Assembly: GCA_910584525.1 (NCBI GenBank)
Contig: CAJUAT010000029.1
Span: forward strand, 1-32,744
From: an uncultured Muribaculaceae bacterium
GTDB lineage: Bacteria; Bacteroidota; Bacteroidia; Bacteroidales; Muribaculaceae
Length of the DNA stretch: 32,744 nucleotides
Direction: 5' to 3'
The position numbers were made by a program, and so were the translations under genes. Shown one piece after another: positions 1-6,512 of the stretch (positions are counted from its first letter, which is position 1; each line of letters begins with the position of its first letter). Under the pieces are notes generated by a model. It was not told where the DNA came from. It did not search any database and saw nothing but the letters and a program-made list of their open reading frames with translations.

Positions 1-101
1 ACTGAAAATTAAGTGTTTAACAGCATAAATTTAATTTTTGTCATCTACTAAAGTAAATAGATTTAAATATACAAAAAAATATTTTTTGAGGAGTCGCAGA
101 A

Positions 102-117
102 TTAGAGCGCACTCTAA
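102..117. repeat. Short inverted repeat, TTAGAG-N4-CTCTAA
   Basis: Perfect 6-bp arms around a 4-bp centre lie in the AT-rich stretch upstream of the defence pair. It could be a regulator site or chance. No gene was recognised in 1-244. Confidence 0.35.
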
Positions 118-170
118 ACACTAATCACGTGTTCCTTCAGCGCAAAATTATGCATCCAAATTAAGTATAA

Positions 171-185
171 TGAGAAATATTCTCA
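171..185. promoter_or_regulatory. Palindrome upstream of the rloA promoter, possible operator
   Basis: TGAGAA-N3-TTCTCA is a perfect inverted repeat about 30 bp upstream of the presumed -7 element of the ATPase gene. Its position suits a regulator site, but no regulator gene lies beside it in the window. The role is inferred from position only. Confidence 0.3.
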
Positions 186-215
186 CGTAACGAACTCTAT
201 ATGAAATTTTATTGT

Positions 216-223
216 TACCTTTG
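216..223 (+). promoter_or_regulatory. Probable -7 element for rloA
   Basis: TACCTTTG fits the Bacteroidetes TAnnTTTG element and is followed by GCAGCA, much like other promoters in this window. No good TTTG is found 19-21 bp upstream, so the -33 element is weak or absent. The predicted transcript would start about 15-20 bases before the ATG at 245. Confidence 0.45.
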
Positions 224-244
224 CAGCATCGAACCGAATAAGAT

Positions 245-1444
245 ATGTTAGTAAACTTCACATTGAAAAATTTCCGGTCATTCAAGAATGAAATGACACT
301 GAGCATGGTGGCAGCTCCGATTCAGGAGCTGTCGGCTGCCGTTGTAAAAACCTGTGATGAGGAATTGCTGCCTGTGGCCGTAATGTACGGAGCGAATTCA
401 AGTGGCAAAAGCAATGTATTGAAAGCATTGAAGGGAATGCGCGATGTGTTGCTCAATTCAGTCAAACTCAATCCGAAAGACAGGCTTGAGGCCGAGCCAT
501 TTTCCCTTGACTTGACTTCCGGCAATGAGCCGACATCATTCGAAATACAGTTTACACTTAACGGCTCACGCTTCCGATATGGGTTCGACTATACTGCCGA
601 AGCAGTCATTGCAGAATGGCTGTATGAGAAAAGACCGGGAGAAAGGGAGTTTGAGCTATTCCTCCGAAGCGGAAATGAGTTCAAAATTTCCAAGACACGC
701 TTTGCCGAAGGTTTGGGCAAACAATCTGCCACTCCCGACAACCGTCTTTTCGTATCACTTGTAGCCCAGTTAAACGGCAAGGTATCGCAGGCTATTCTCG
801 ACTGGTTTTCAAATATTGACTATATGTCGGGAATGGACGGCAAGGGCTATGCCGGAAAGACTCTTGAAATGCTGTTCCTGAAACAAAACGGAGCTTCTGA
901 AATCACGCGGTTCTTTGAAGAAACCAATCTCGGCTTCATGGAACTTGATGTGGAGACTGAAAATGGCGATGAAAAGAACATGAAATCAGAGACAGTTCAC
1001 AGCATTTATGATGACGAGGGAAACGATGTCGGGGTAAGGCGTTTCCCGACAGAGAAAATGGAGTCGGAAGGAACGAAAAAAATCATTGAGATTGCGGGCC
1101 CGATATTTGACGCTATCCTGAACGGAAAAATTCTGATTGTCGATGAGCTTGATGCCAAGCTGCATCCATTCCTGACACGCAAGATTATCAGCCTGTTCAT
1201 GGATAAGGGTATCAACAGCAAGGGTGCGCAACTTATTTTCGCAACCCATGATACAAACCTTCTCAACATCCAGTATCTGCGCCGTGATCAAATCTGGTTT
1301 ACTGAAAAAGACAAGTCTGATTCTACAGATCTCTATTCTCTTGTAGAGTTCCGCGACGATGCGGGCAATAAGGTCCGCAATGACCGCAATATCGAGAAAG
1401 ATTATATCAACGGACGCTTCGGCGCAATTCCATTTATGAGTTAA
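245..1444 (+). CDS. AAA15-type ATPase of an AbiL/RloAB-like abortive infection pair
   Basis: This 399-residue protein is a RecF/SMC-like ABC-class ATPase of the AAA_15/AAA_21 group, the first partner (RloA/AbiLi-like) of a two-gene phage defence module. Visible motifs are an N-terminal FTLKNFRSFK strand typical of OLD/RecF-like ATPases, Walker A GANSSGKS at residues 49-56, a signature-like SEGTKKI before the Walker B block ILIVDELDAKLHP (D300, E301), and the switch motif ATHD at 333-336. Length is near the family norm and no frame break is seen. The next gene starts 5 bp after the stop and is an RloB homologue, which makes the assignment firm. In known systems the ATPase is thought to control a toxic TOPRIM-like partner. 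Base composition is more AT-rich than the genes to the right, consistent with horizontal acquisition. Confidence 0.85.
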   Translation: MLVNFTLKNFRSFKNEMTLSMVAAPIQELSAAVVKTCDEELLPVAVMYGANSSGKSNVLKALKGMRDVLLNSVKLNPKDRLEAEPFSLDLTSGNEPTSFEIQFTLNGSRFRYGFDYTAEAVIAEWLYEKRPGEREFELFLRSGNEFKISKTRFAEGLGKQSATPDNRLFVSLVAQLNGKVSQAILDWFSNIDYMSGMDGKGYAGKTLEMLFLKQNGASEITRFFEETNLGFMELDVETENGDEKNMKSETVHSIYDDEGNDVGVRRFPTEKMESEGTKKIIEIAGPIFDAILNGKILIVDELDAKLHPFLTRKIISLFMDKGINSKGAQLIFATHDTNLLNIQYLRRDQIWFTEKDKSDSTDLYSLVEFRDDAGNKVRNDRNIEKDYINGRFGAIPFMS

Positions 1445-1449
1445 ACGGC

Positions 1450-2151
1450 ATGGGGCAACTTCCAAAATCAAAAATAGAACAGCTCAAACGAGAAAAGCGC
1501 GAGGCAAAAGCAGCCAAGAAACGTAAAGTGGCAACACGAGAAAGAATAGTGCGTTTCCTGATTGTCTGCGAAGGAGAACGGACAGAGCCGAATTATTTCC
1601 GTGATCTTGTCAAAGACAGGTATTCGGAAGTACGTTCCGAAGAAATTGTCGGCGAAGGCCGTTCAACCTGCTCGTTGGTTAAGAAAACTGAGGAAATAAA
1701 AGACCGTCTTGAACATCAGCGACAACTGAAATTTGACCGGGTATAGGTAGTTTTCGATAAGGATGATTTCAATGACTTTAATGAGGCGATTGCCCTTGCA
1801 AGGAAGAAGAATTTCATGGCAGCTTGGAGCAACGAAGCGTTTGAGCTATGGTATCTCCTGCACTTCGTTTATCTTGATGTCGCAATCACTCGCGCTGATT
1901 ACATAACGAAACTTGAAAACGAGATACGCAAAATCAATGGCTTCGAGGATTACACCTATAAGAAAAACGATTCCGGCATTTATTCTCTTCTTCAGAAAAT
2001 TGGCGATGAACCGCAGGCAAAACTCAGAGCCGCAAAACTCAGAGCAATATTTGATGGCACTAAAGATTTCAAGAGCCACAAGCCATGTACCTGCGTCGAC
2101 ATTCTTGTTGACGAGCTTGAGCATCCCGAAAGCCTGTTAATAGGAACCTGA
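1450..2151 (+). pseudogene. RloB/AbiLii-like protein interrupted by an in-frame amber codon
   Basis: Read through one TAG at 1744-1746 (codon 99), this frame gives a 233-residue RloB-family protein, a TOPRIM-like presumed nuclease effector. The first part has a lysine/arginine-rich helix (residues 7-30) and the motif CEGERTEPNYF at 40-50. After the stop the frame continues with VVFDKDDF (100-107), which would supply acidic metal ligands, and SNEAFELWYLLHF (127-139), the most recognisable RloB block. There is no frameshift; a single TGG to TAG change fits, because the interrupted position is usually Trp or another hydrophobic residue in the family (from memory). Translation could restart at ATG 1816, but that product would lack both catalytic blocks. 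Either the gene is inactivated, which would avoid toxicity, or amber suppression gives a low level of full-length protein. Confidence 0.8.
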
Positions 2152-2168
2152 ATAACATTTATTTCACT

Positions 2169-3335
2169 TCAGCTTTCACGGCCATCGTCACCGGCTACGG
2201 TATCAGGCGGCAATGGTTCTATGCTTTGCAACCGCTCTCGGTTCTTGCGGATTCGCTCTTTACGGAACTCCTCCCATTTGTTCTTTGAGTTCCTGTGCGA
2301 CTTGTAAAGCGTTATACCCGTGACCTGCTTGAAGATTGAAAGAAGTCTGTTCCCGAGAGTGAAGTTACGGTTTTTCTTTCCGAAATTGCTGCTCAACATT
2401 TTCATATCCACATCGCCGGCGAGTCTGACGGAACCTATATCAATATTTCCAACTCTGGCCATGAGACGCAGAATATCCGGCGGCAGATCCGGCGCTTCGG
2501 GAGCCTCGATAATTTCTATCGCCTCCCGGTCGAATTTCCGGTCGCACCATCTGGCAGCCTCCTTCAACGTGATATATTCCCTGTCAAGAATATATACCTC
2601 AGCACGGGTGGTGACATAAAAATCCTCGTCATACCTGTTGAAACTGAACATATTACGTCCACGCCCGCGGGATTCCACGGTGAATGTATAACCTGTAAGA
2701 TCCGTGGCCGCTATGGAATCTCCGACCACATTGTCGTAATTGAACCTGACATTGAAGTTATTGAACTCCACTCCTTTCCTGAAAAAGCCGGAAAGATTGG
2801 GTACCCATTTCCGGCTTTCCGCATCTGCAAGCACATCCACGTCAACGATAAACCTGTCATCACGGCGTATCCATATTTCGGCGGGACTGTACTTTCCGCG
2901 CAACGAATCGCATGCCGCCTTTTTGCCGCGAATACCGGGCGGCACAATGGGTACCGGCGGTATTCCGACCCAATCGGCCCATGAAAAATGGTTGTTGTAA
3001 TTATCGCTCACACTGTCGCGCCCATATCTGTCTGTAAAGCGGTAATATGATTCACATTTAAGCAGCCGCGGTGAGGTCCAGCCGCGAAACCGGCTCTTTT
3101 CGCCCGGACCGGTCATGAAGTCGGCCATCTTCTCGCGGAAGAGAAAGATTGTATCGGACGACGTGGTCAATGTTGAATACTCGCGTATATATGCCAGCAT
3201 ATGCAACGCCTTGTTCTGCCGCGACTCCACCACCACCTCCGGCAAATCAGTCACGTTGGAGGGAATAATCCTTCCATCCACATAAAAGACCAACAACAAC
3301 AACAACAACGCAGCACACGCTATGGCGCCCTTCAT
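2169..3335 (-). CDS. Secreted protein of unknown function with a TonB-plug-like motif
   Basis: A 388-residue protein begins with a signal peptide: Met-Lys, then a hydrophobic core containing six consecutive Leu residues. The mature part starts near the motif LPEVVVESRQN, which resembles the plug-domain start of outer membrane TonB-dependent proteins (xEVVVxA). No barrel domain of receptor length follows. The middle is rich in Tyr, Asp and Arg, and the last 60 residues are strongly basic (KNKWEEFRKERIRKNRERL). I recall similar Bacteroidales proteins annotated only as hypothetical, so no function is assigned. It converges on the defence pair with a 17 bp gap and has a good promoter of its own at 3364-3395. 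An envelope or periplasmic location is inferred from the signal peptide. Confidence 0.75.
   Translation of the reverse strand: MKGAIACAALLLLLLVFYVDGRIIPSNVTDLPEVVVESRQNKALHMLAYIREYSTLTTSSDTIFLFREKMADFMTGPGEKSRFRGWTSPRLLKCESYYRFTDRYGRDSVSDNYNNHFSWADWVGIPPVPIVPPGIRGKKAACDSLRGKYSPAEIWIRRDDRFIVDVDVLADAESRKWVPNLSGFFRKGVEFNNFNVRFNYDNVVGDSIAATDLTGYTFTVESRGRGRNMFSFNRYDEDFYVTTRAEVYILDREYITLKEAARWCDRKFDREAIEIIEAPEAPDLPPDILRLMARVGNIDIGSVRLAGDVDMKMLSSNFGKKNRNFTLGNRLLSIFKQVTGITLYKSHRNSKNKWEEFRKERIRKNRERLQSIEPLPPDTVAGDDGRES
3291..3308. repeat. (CAA)6 trinucleotide repeat inside a signal peptide
   Basis: Six CAA units on the plus strand are six consecutive TTG leucine codons on the minus strand, inside the hydrophobic core of the secreted protein ending at 2169. 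Unit changes would keep the frame and change only signal-peptide length. Confidence 0.85.
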
Positions 3336-3358
3336 AAATTACATAATGTTGATTCGTC

Positions 3359-3387
3359 TGTCACAAAATTACGGTATTATTGTGACA
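3359..3387. promoter_or_regulatory. Inverted repeat TGTCACAA-N13-TTGTGACA over a promoter
   Basis: Perfect 8-bp arms bracket the -7 element of the minus-strand promoter at 3364-3371, with one arm at the expected transcript start. This suits a repressor site or a leader hairpin. No cognate regulator is evident. Confidence 0.5.
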
Positions 3388-3395
3388 CGCGCAAA
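3364..3395 (-). promoter_or_regulatory. Bacteroidetes-type promoter for the secreted protein gene
   Basis: On the minus strand TTTG (3392-3395), a 20-bp spacer and TAATTTTG (3364-3371) match the Bacteroidetes primary sigma consensus. The transcript would start near 3358, about 20 bases before the ATG at 3335. Confidence 0.7.
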
Positions 3396-3428
3396 TATTA
3401 GGTACGAACGGACTCTAAGATTTGCGCG
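3388..3428. repeat. Inverted repeat CGCGCAAAT-N23-ATTTGCGCG
   Basis: Perfect 9-bp arms lie just past the stop of the thioredoxin-like gene (minus strand, ending 3436), and one arm overlaps the -33 element of the next gene. It could be the stem of a Rho-independent-like 3' end, although no T-run follows, or a second operator. It abuts the inverted repeat at 3359-3387. Confidence 0.45.
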
Positions 3429-3435
3429 ACGCTTG

Positions 3436-4539
3436 CTAATTATCGTTCATGAGCTTTTCCAGCACTTCGTAGAAAGCGGGATTTTCGCCGCTGGTGATGT
3501 TGACAATCTTGCCGGCAGGGTTGACAATCACCTTGGTGGGGAAGCCTTCCACGTAATATTGCTGCAGCAAGGGGCCGCCTCCCTCGGTGGGGTTATAGAG
3601 ATTCACCCAGGGGAGTTTGTACTTGTCGAGGGCTCCGAGCCAAGCCTCGCGGCTGTCGTTGCAGGCTATGCCCACAATCTCCAGCTTGCCTTTATGCGCG
3701 GCGTAAAACTCCTTCATCTGCGGAATACCCTTGATGCACCAGCGGCACCAGCTGCCCCAGAAGTCTATCACCACCCATTTACCCTTGAAGTCCGACAGAC
3801 TGACATCCTTACCCTCGCGGTTCTTGAAAGTGAATGCCGGAGCATCCACAGTGCCCGACTGCAGGGCTACCTTCTTGCGCTGCTGCTCCATCTGATAGTC
3901 GACATAATCCTTCTGACGCCGGGCAAAAGGCATGAGAAGACTCTGCTGAGCCGCCGGTGTCAGCGAATCGTAATTCTTGAGGAATTGCTCGGCCGGCATA
4001 TGCATCAGAGCATATACGGCGGCCGGGCTGTCGGGATTGTTCTTCAGATAGTCGGCATATACGGCATTATACTTTGCCTCAAGGCCTTCCATCACAGCGG
4101 CATCGGGACTCTCGCGACGCTGCTCGGCCACAAACTCGTCGAGATAAGTCTCCGCCTGGTTGTTCATGGCCGATATGTCGGTCATCAGTTTAGACCCGGC
4201 GGCGGTATATTTCAGCGGTCTCTCGGAAGTAAGGTCCACGGTGATGTTCTCGCCGGGCATCGTATATACCATCAGCACGCTGCGGCGGTCGCCGAAAGGC
4301 ACCGCATACTGCGCCGCCCCTTCGGGCATGTCGGCAAGTGTGGCCACACCGTCAACAACCTTCACTTTCTCCGAAACCGATGCCGGTTCGCCGGGATTGT
4401 TGCGTGTCAGGGCGCTGATATATCCGCGCTGTACATCTATCTCTTTTGTAGCGCTTCCCGCAGGAAGCTTTATGGTGACGGCAGCATTGGCCGCCATGCA
4501 TAATGTCAGTGCCGTTACGGCTATAATATTCCTTTTCAT
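3436..4539 (-). CDS. Secreted TlpA/AhpC-TSA-like thioredoxin-fold protein
   Basis: A 367-residue protein has a signal peptide (MKRNIIAVTALTLCMAANA, cleavage near residue 19), an N-terminal beta-rich region, a central helical region with QQ-rich segments, and a C-terminal thioredoxin domain from about residue 235. The redox motif is WGSWCRWC at 261-268 (C265, C268), and the cis-proline loop is GFPTK near 334. Bacteroidales encode many such two-domain proteins (DUF4369-like region plus TlpA-like domain) as periplasmic or envelope disulfide oxidoreductases. The substrate is unknown. The Arg-Trp pair between the cysteines is unusual; TlpA-type proteins commonly have a proline there. The gene follows the radical SAM gene by 60 bp, so it may be read from the rho-aroC transcript or from its own promoter, which was not identified. 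Confidence 0.85.
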   Translation of the reverse strand: MKRNIIAVTALTLCMAANAAVTIKLPAGSATKEIDVQRGYISALTRNNPGEPASVSEKVKVVDGVATLADMPEGAAQYAVPFGDRRSVLMVYTMPGENITVDLTSERPLKYTAAGSKLMTDISAMNNQAETYLDEFVAEQRRESPDAAVMEGLEAKYNAVYADYLKNNPDSPAAVYALMHMPAEQFLKNYDSLTPAAQQSLLMPFARRQKDYVDYQMEQQRKKVALQSGTVDAPAFTFKNREGKDVSLSDFKGKWVVIDFWGSWCRWCIKGIPQMKEFYAAHKGKLEIVGIACNDSREAWLGALDKYKLPWVNLYNPTEGGGPLLQQYYVEGFPTKVIVNPAGKIVNITSGENPAFYEVLEKLMNDN

Positions 4540-4550
4540 ACTGATATAAC

Positions 4551-4581
4551 GTCAGGATTCATGCATAAGTTGTCAGGATTC
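4551..4581. repeat. Direct repeat of GTCAGGATTC, 21 bp apart
   Basis: Two perfect 10-bp copies (4551-4560 and 4572-4581) lie in the 60-bp gap after the radical SAM stop codon and before the thioredoxin-like gene. The 21-bp spacing puts them on the same helix face. They may be duplication remnants or a binding site. Confidence 0.45.
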
Positions 4582-4599
4582 CATCTCCAGCAAAAAATG

Positions 4600-5496
4600 T
4601 CAATGCGCGTTCCTCAAGTCGAGCTGTTTATGCAGACGATGCACGAACTCATAATTCCTTATATTCCATCTGGGTGCCACCACCATCTCCGGGGGAGCCT
4701 GCGCGAGAAATCGCTCTACAGCTATATGTTCCGGAATCCGGGCAACCACATCGCAACAGAATTCAAGATACTCTTCCGGCTTCCACGGAGCTATCTCCAC
4801 TTCCCCCCTCTCCACCATTACATGCAGCTGAGAGCCACGGAGCACCTGCAGATGATGCATCTTTATCGATTCCACGGGGAGGCAGCATATTCCGTCGATG
4901 GTCTCGAGCATCATTTCCCTCGTCTCGCCGGGGAGTCCGGCTATCAGATGCACGCCGGTATGGAGTCCTGCCGCAGCCGTCCTCTCAATGGCCTTAACCG
5001 CAGTGGCAGCATCATGGCCCCGATGGATCCTTGCCAGTGTGGCGTCATGAAGAGTCTCCACACCGATCTCCACAAATATCGGCATCATCTCCCCGGCACG
5101 ACGTAGAATATCAAGCACCTCATCACCAAGACAATCGGGACGCCCTCCGATCACCACTCCCCTTATCTCTTCGGTAGCCATCGCCTCGTCCAGATTCGCG
5201 GCCAACCCGGAACCATATGTACTCGTAAACGACTGGAAGTAAGCGAGATATTCCATATCCCGGTATTTCCGCCGGAAGAATCGCTTCCCGGCCTCGAGTT
5301 GCGCCCTGACTCCCGATATTCCGAAACAATATGCCGGCGTGAACGAGCGGTTGTTGCAATAGATACAGCCCCCGGCGCCGAGAGTGCCGTCGCGGTTAGG
5401 ACATCCTCCCCCCGTATTGACCGACAGCTTCTGCAGCTTTTTACCCGGGAAAATCTCCGCGAGATATTCAGCGTAATCCTTGTAATAGGGATTCAT
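4600..5496 (-). CDS. TIGR01212-family radical SAM protein (YhcC-like)
   Basis: A 298-residue protein has the family's unusual iron-sulfur motif near the N-terminus: GCPNRDG followed by GGCIYCNNRSF, giving C32-x11-C44-x2-C47 for the SAM-bound [4Fe-4S] cluster. The glycine-rich SAM-binding region and VEIGVETLHD, HRGHD and HLIAGLPGET blocks follow, as in the TIGR01212/YhcC family. The family reaction is not established as far as I know; the proteins are cytosolic and often linked to tRNA or redox genes. The start lies only 3 bp after the aroC stop, implying translational coupling. Length is normal for the family. The ATG at 5496 is the only reasonable start. Confidence 0.9.
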   Translation of the reverse strand: MNPYYKDYAEYLAEIFPGKKLQKLSVNTGGGCPNRDGTLGAGGCIYCNNRSFTPAYCFGISGVRAQLEAGKRFFRRKYRDMEYLAYFQSFTSTYGSGLAANLDEAMATEEIRGVVIGGRPDCLGDEVLDILRRAGEMMPIFVEIGVETLHDATLARIHRGHDAATAVKAIERTAAAGLHTGVHLIAGLPGETREMMLETIDGICCLPVESIKMHHLQVLRGSQLHVMVERGEVEIAPWKPEEYLEFCCDVVARIPEHIAVERFLAQAPPEMVVAPRWNIRNYEFVHRLHKQLDLRNAH

Positions 5497-5499
5497 GGG

Positions 5500-6462
5500 T
5501 CATCCTTTCATTCTCATGAGGTCGGCTATGGTGAGCCATGCCATGGCCTCCACCACCGGCACGGCGCGGATTGCAACGCACGGGTCGTGACGTCCCTTGG
5601 GAGGAATCACGCACTCGTTGCCTTCCGTGTCGATACTTTGCATAGGCTGCATTATTGTAGGCGTAGGCTTGAAATATACTCTGAAATTCACATCCATGCC
5701 ATTGGAGATGCCCCCCTGGACGCCTCCGGAATGGTTCGAGGCACACACAGGCTCTCCCTCACGGGTGTTGAAAAGGTCGGCCGACTCGCTGCCTGTCATT
5801 TCCGCACTGCGGAAGCCGTCGCCATATTCAAAAGCCTTGGCGGCGTTGATACTCATCATGGCGTAAGCCAGCCGGGCATGGAGCTTGTCGAACACCGGCT
5901 CACCCACCCCCACCGGGAGTCCGGAGATGCGGCCTTCCACCACACCTCCGACGCTGTCGCCATGCGCGGCAGCCTCTGCCACCGGCAACGTCTCGCGGAA
6001 AGATGCCCTCACACTTATACCAGCACCTTGAAGCCATTGACTGCACAATGCTCCTCCCACTACCCAGGACACCGTTTCCCGGGCACTTGCCCTTCCTCCT
6101 CCGCGAAAGTCATGGATGCCATATTTGTGCCAGTAGGTATAATCGGCATGATTAGGGCGGAAACGTCCCTCATATGCCTCATAATCGCCGCTGCGTGCAT
6201 CCCTGTTGCGTATTATGAATCCGATGGGTGTACCCAGCGAGAGGCTACCCGGCCCTACGCCTGACAGAATCTCCACGGTGTCGGGTTCACGGCGTGTCGA
6301 CGTCAGCGACTGCTGTCCCGGCCGGCGGCGTGCCAGTGCAGCGTCAAGCGCCTCCCTGTCGATATAAACCCGCGGAGGGAGCCCGTCAAGAACTCCCCCC
6401 ATGGCCGGCCCATGACTCTCCCCGAAAGTCGTAAGCCGTATGATATGTCCGAAACTGTTCAT
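5500..6462 (-). CDS. aroC: Chorismate synthase, compact form
   Basis: It converts 5-enolpyruvylshikimate-3-phosphate to chorismate using reduced FMN, the last common step of aromatic amino acid synthesis. Hallmarks are FGESHG at 13-18, RRRPGQ at 45-50, the RGGGRASARET block near 118-128, SINAAKAFEYGDGF, NHSGGVQGGISNG, and RHDPC with RAVPVVEAMA near the C-terminus. At 320 residues it is about 35-40 shorter than Bacteroides homologues (about 358). The missing part is the variable segment between the SVRAS strand and the GDSVGG motif, where homologues carry a VRCPDPE-like helix. The catalytic histidines (H17 and the later NH/RH region) appear intact, so it is probably functional. It lies 24 bp downstream of rho and 3 bp upstream of the radical SAM gene. 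Confidence 0.95.
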   Translation of the reverse strand: MNSFGHIIRLTTFGESHGPAMGGVLDGLPPRVYIDREALDAALARRRPGQQSLTSTRREPDTVEILSGVGPGSLSLGTPIGFIIRNRDARSGDYEAYEGRFRPNHADYTYWHKYGIHDFRGGGRASARETVSWVVGGALCSQWLQGAGISVRASFRETLPVAEAAAHGDSVGGVVEGRISGLPVGVGEPVFDKLHARLAYAMMSINAAKAFEYGDGFRSAEMTGSESADLFNTREGEPVCASNHSGGVQGGISNGMDVNFRVYFKPTPTIMQPMQSIDTEGNECVIPPKGRHDPCVAIRAVPVVEAMAWLTIADLMRMKG

Positions 6463-6464
6463 TT

Positions 6465-6512
6465 ACTGATCCATGGTGATAAGCAGCTACTTATCCATGG
6501 TGACAAGCAGCT
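6465..6512. repeat. 24-bp tandem duplication spanning the rho stop codon
   Basis: Two 24-bp copies (6465-6488 and 6489-6512) differ at 2 positions. The right copy encodes the last residues of Rho (LLVTMDK on the minus strand). The left copy would encode LLITMDQ and then TAA directly before the aroC ATG. The present TAG stop lies across the copy junction. Confidence 0.9.

Noticed and set aside
3322..4503. 393-codon plus-strand frame opposite the thioredoxin-like gene
   Set aside because: Lacks domains, while the opposite strand has a signal peptide and a CxxC thioredoxin domain.
5299..6264. 321-codon plus-strand frame opposite aroC
   Set aside because: Antisense to a confident chorismate synthase; composition typical of a shadow frame.
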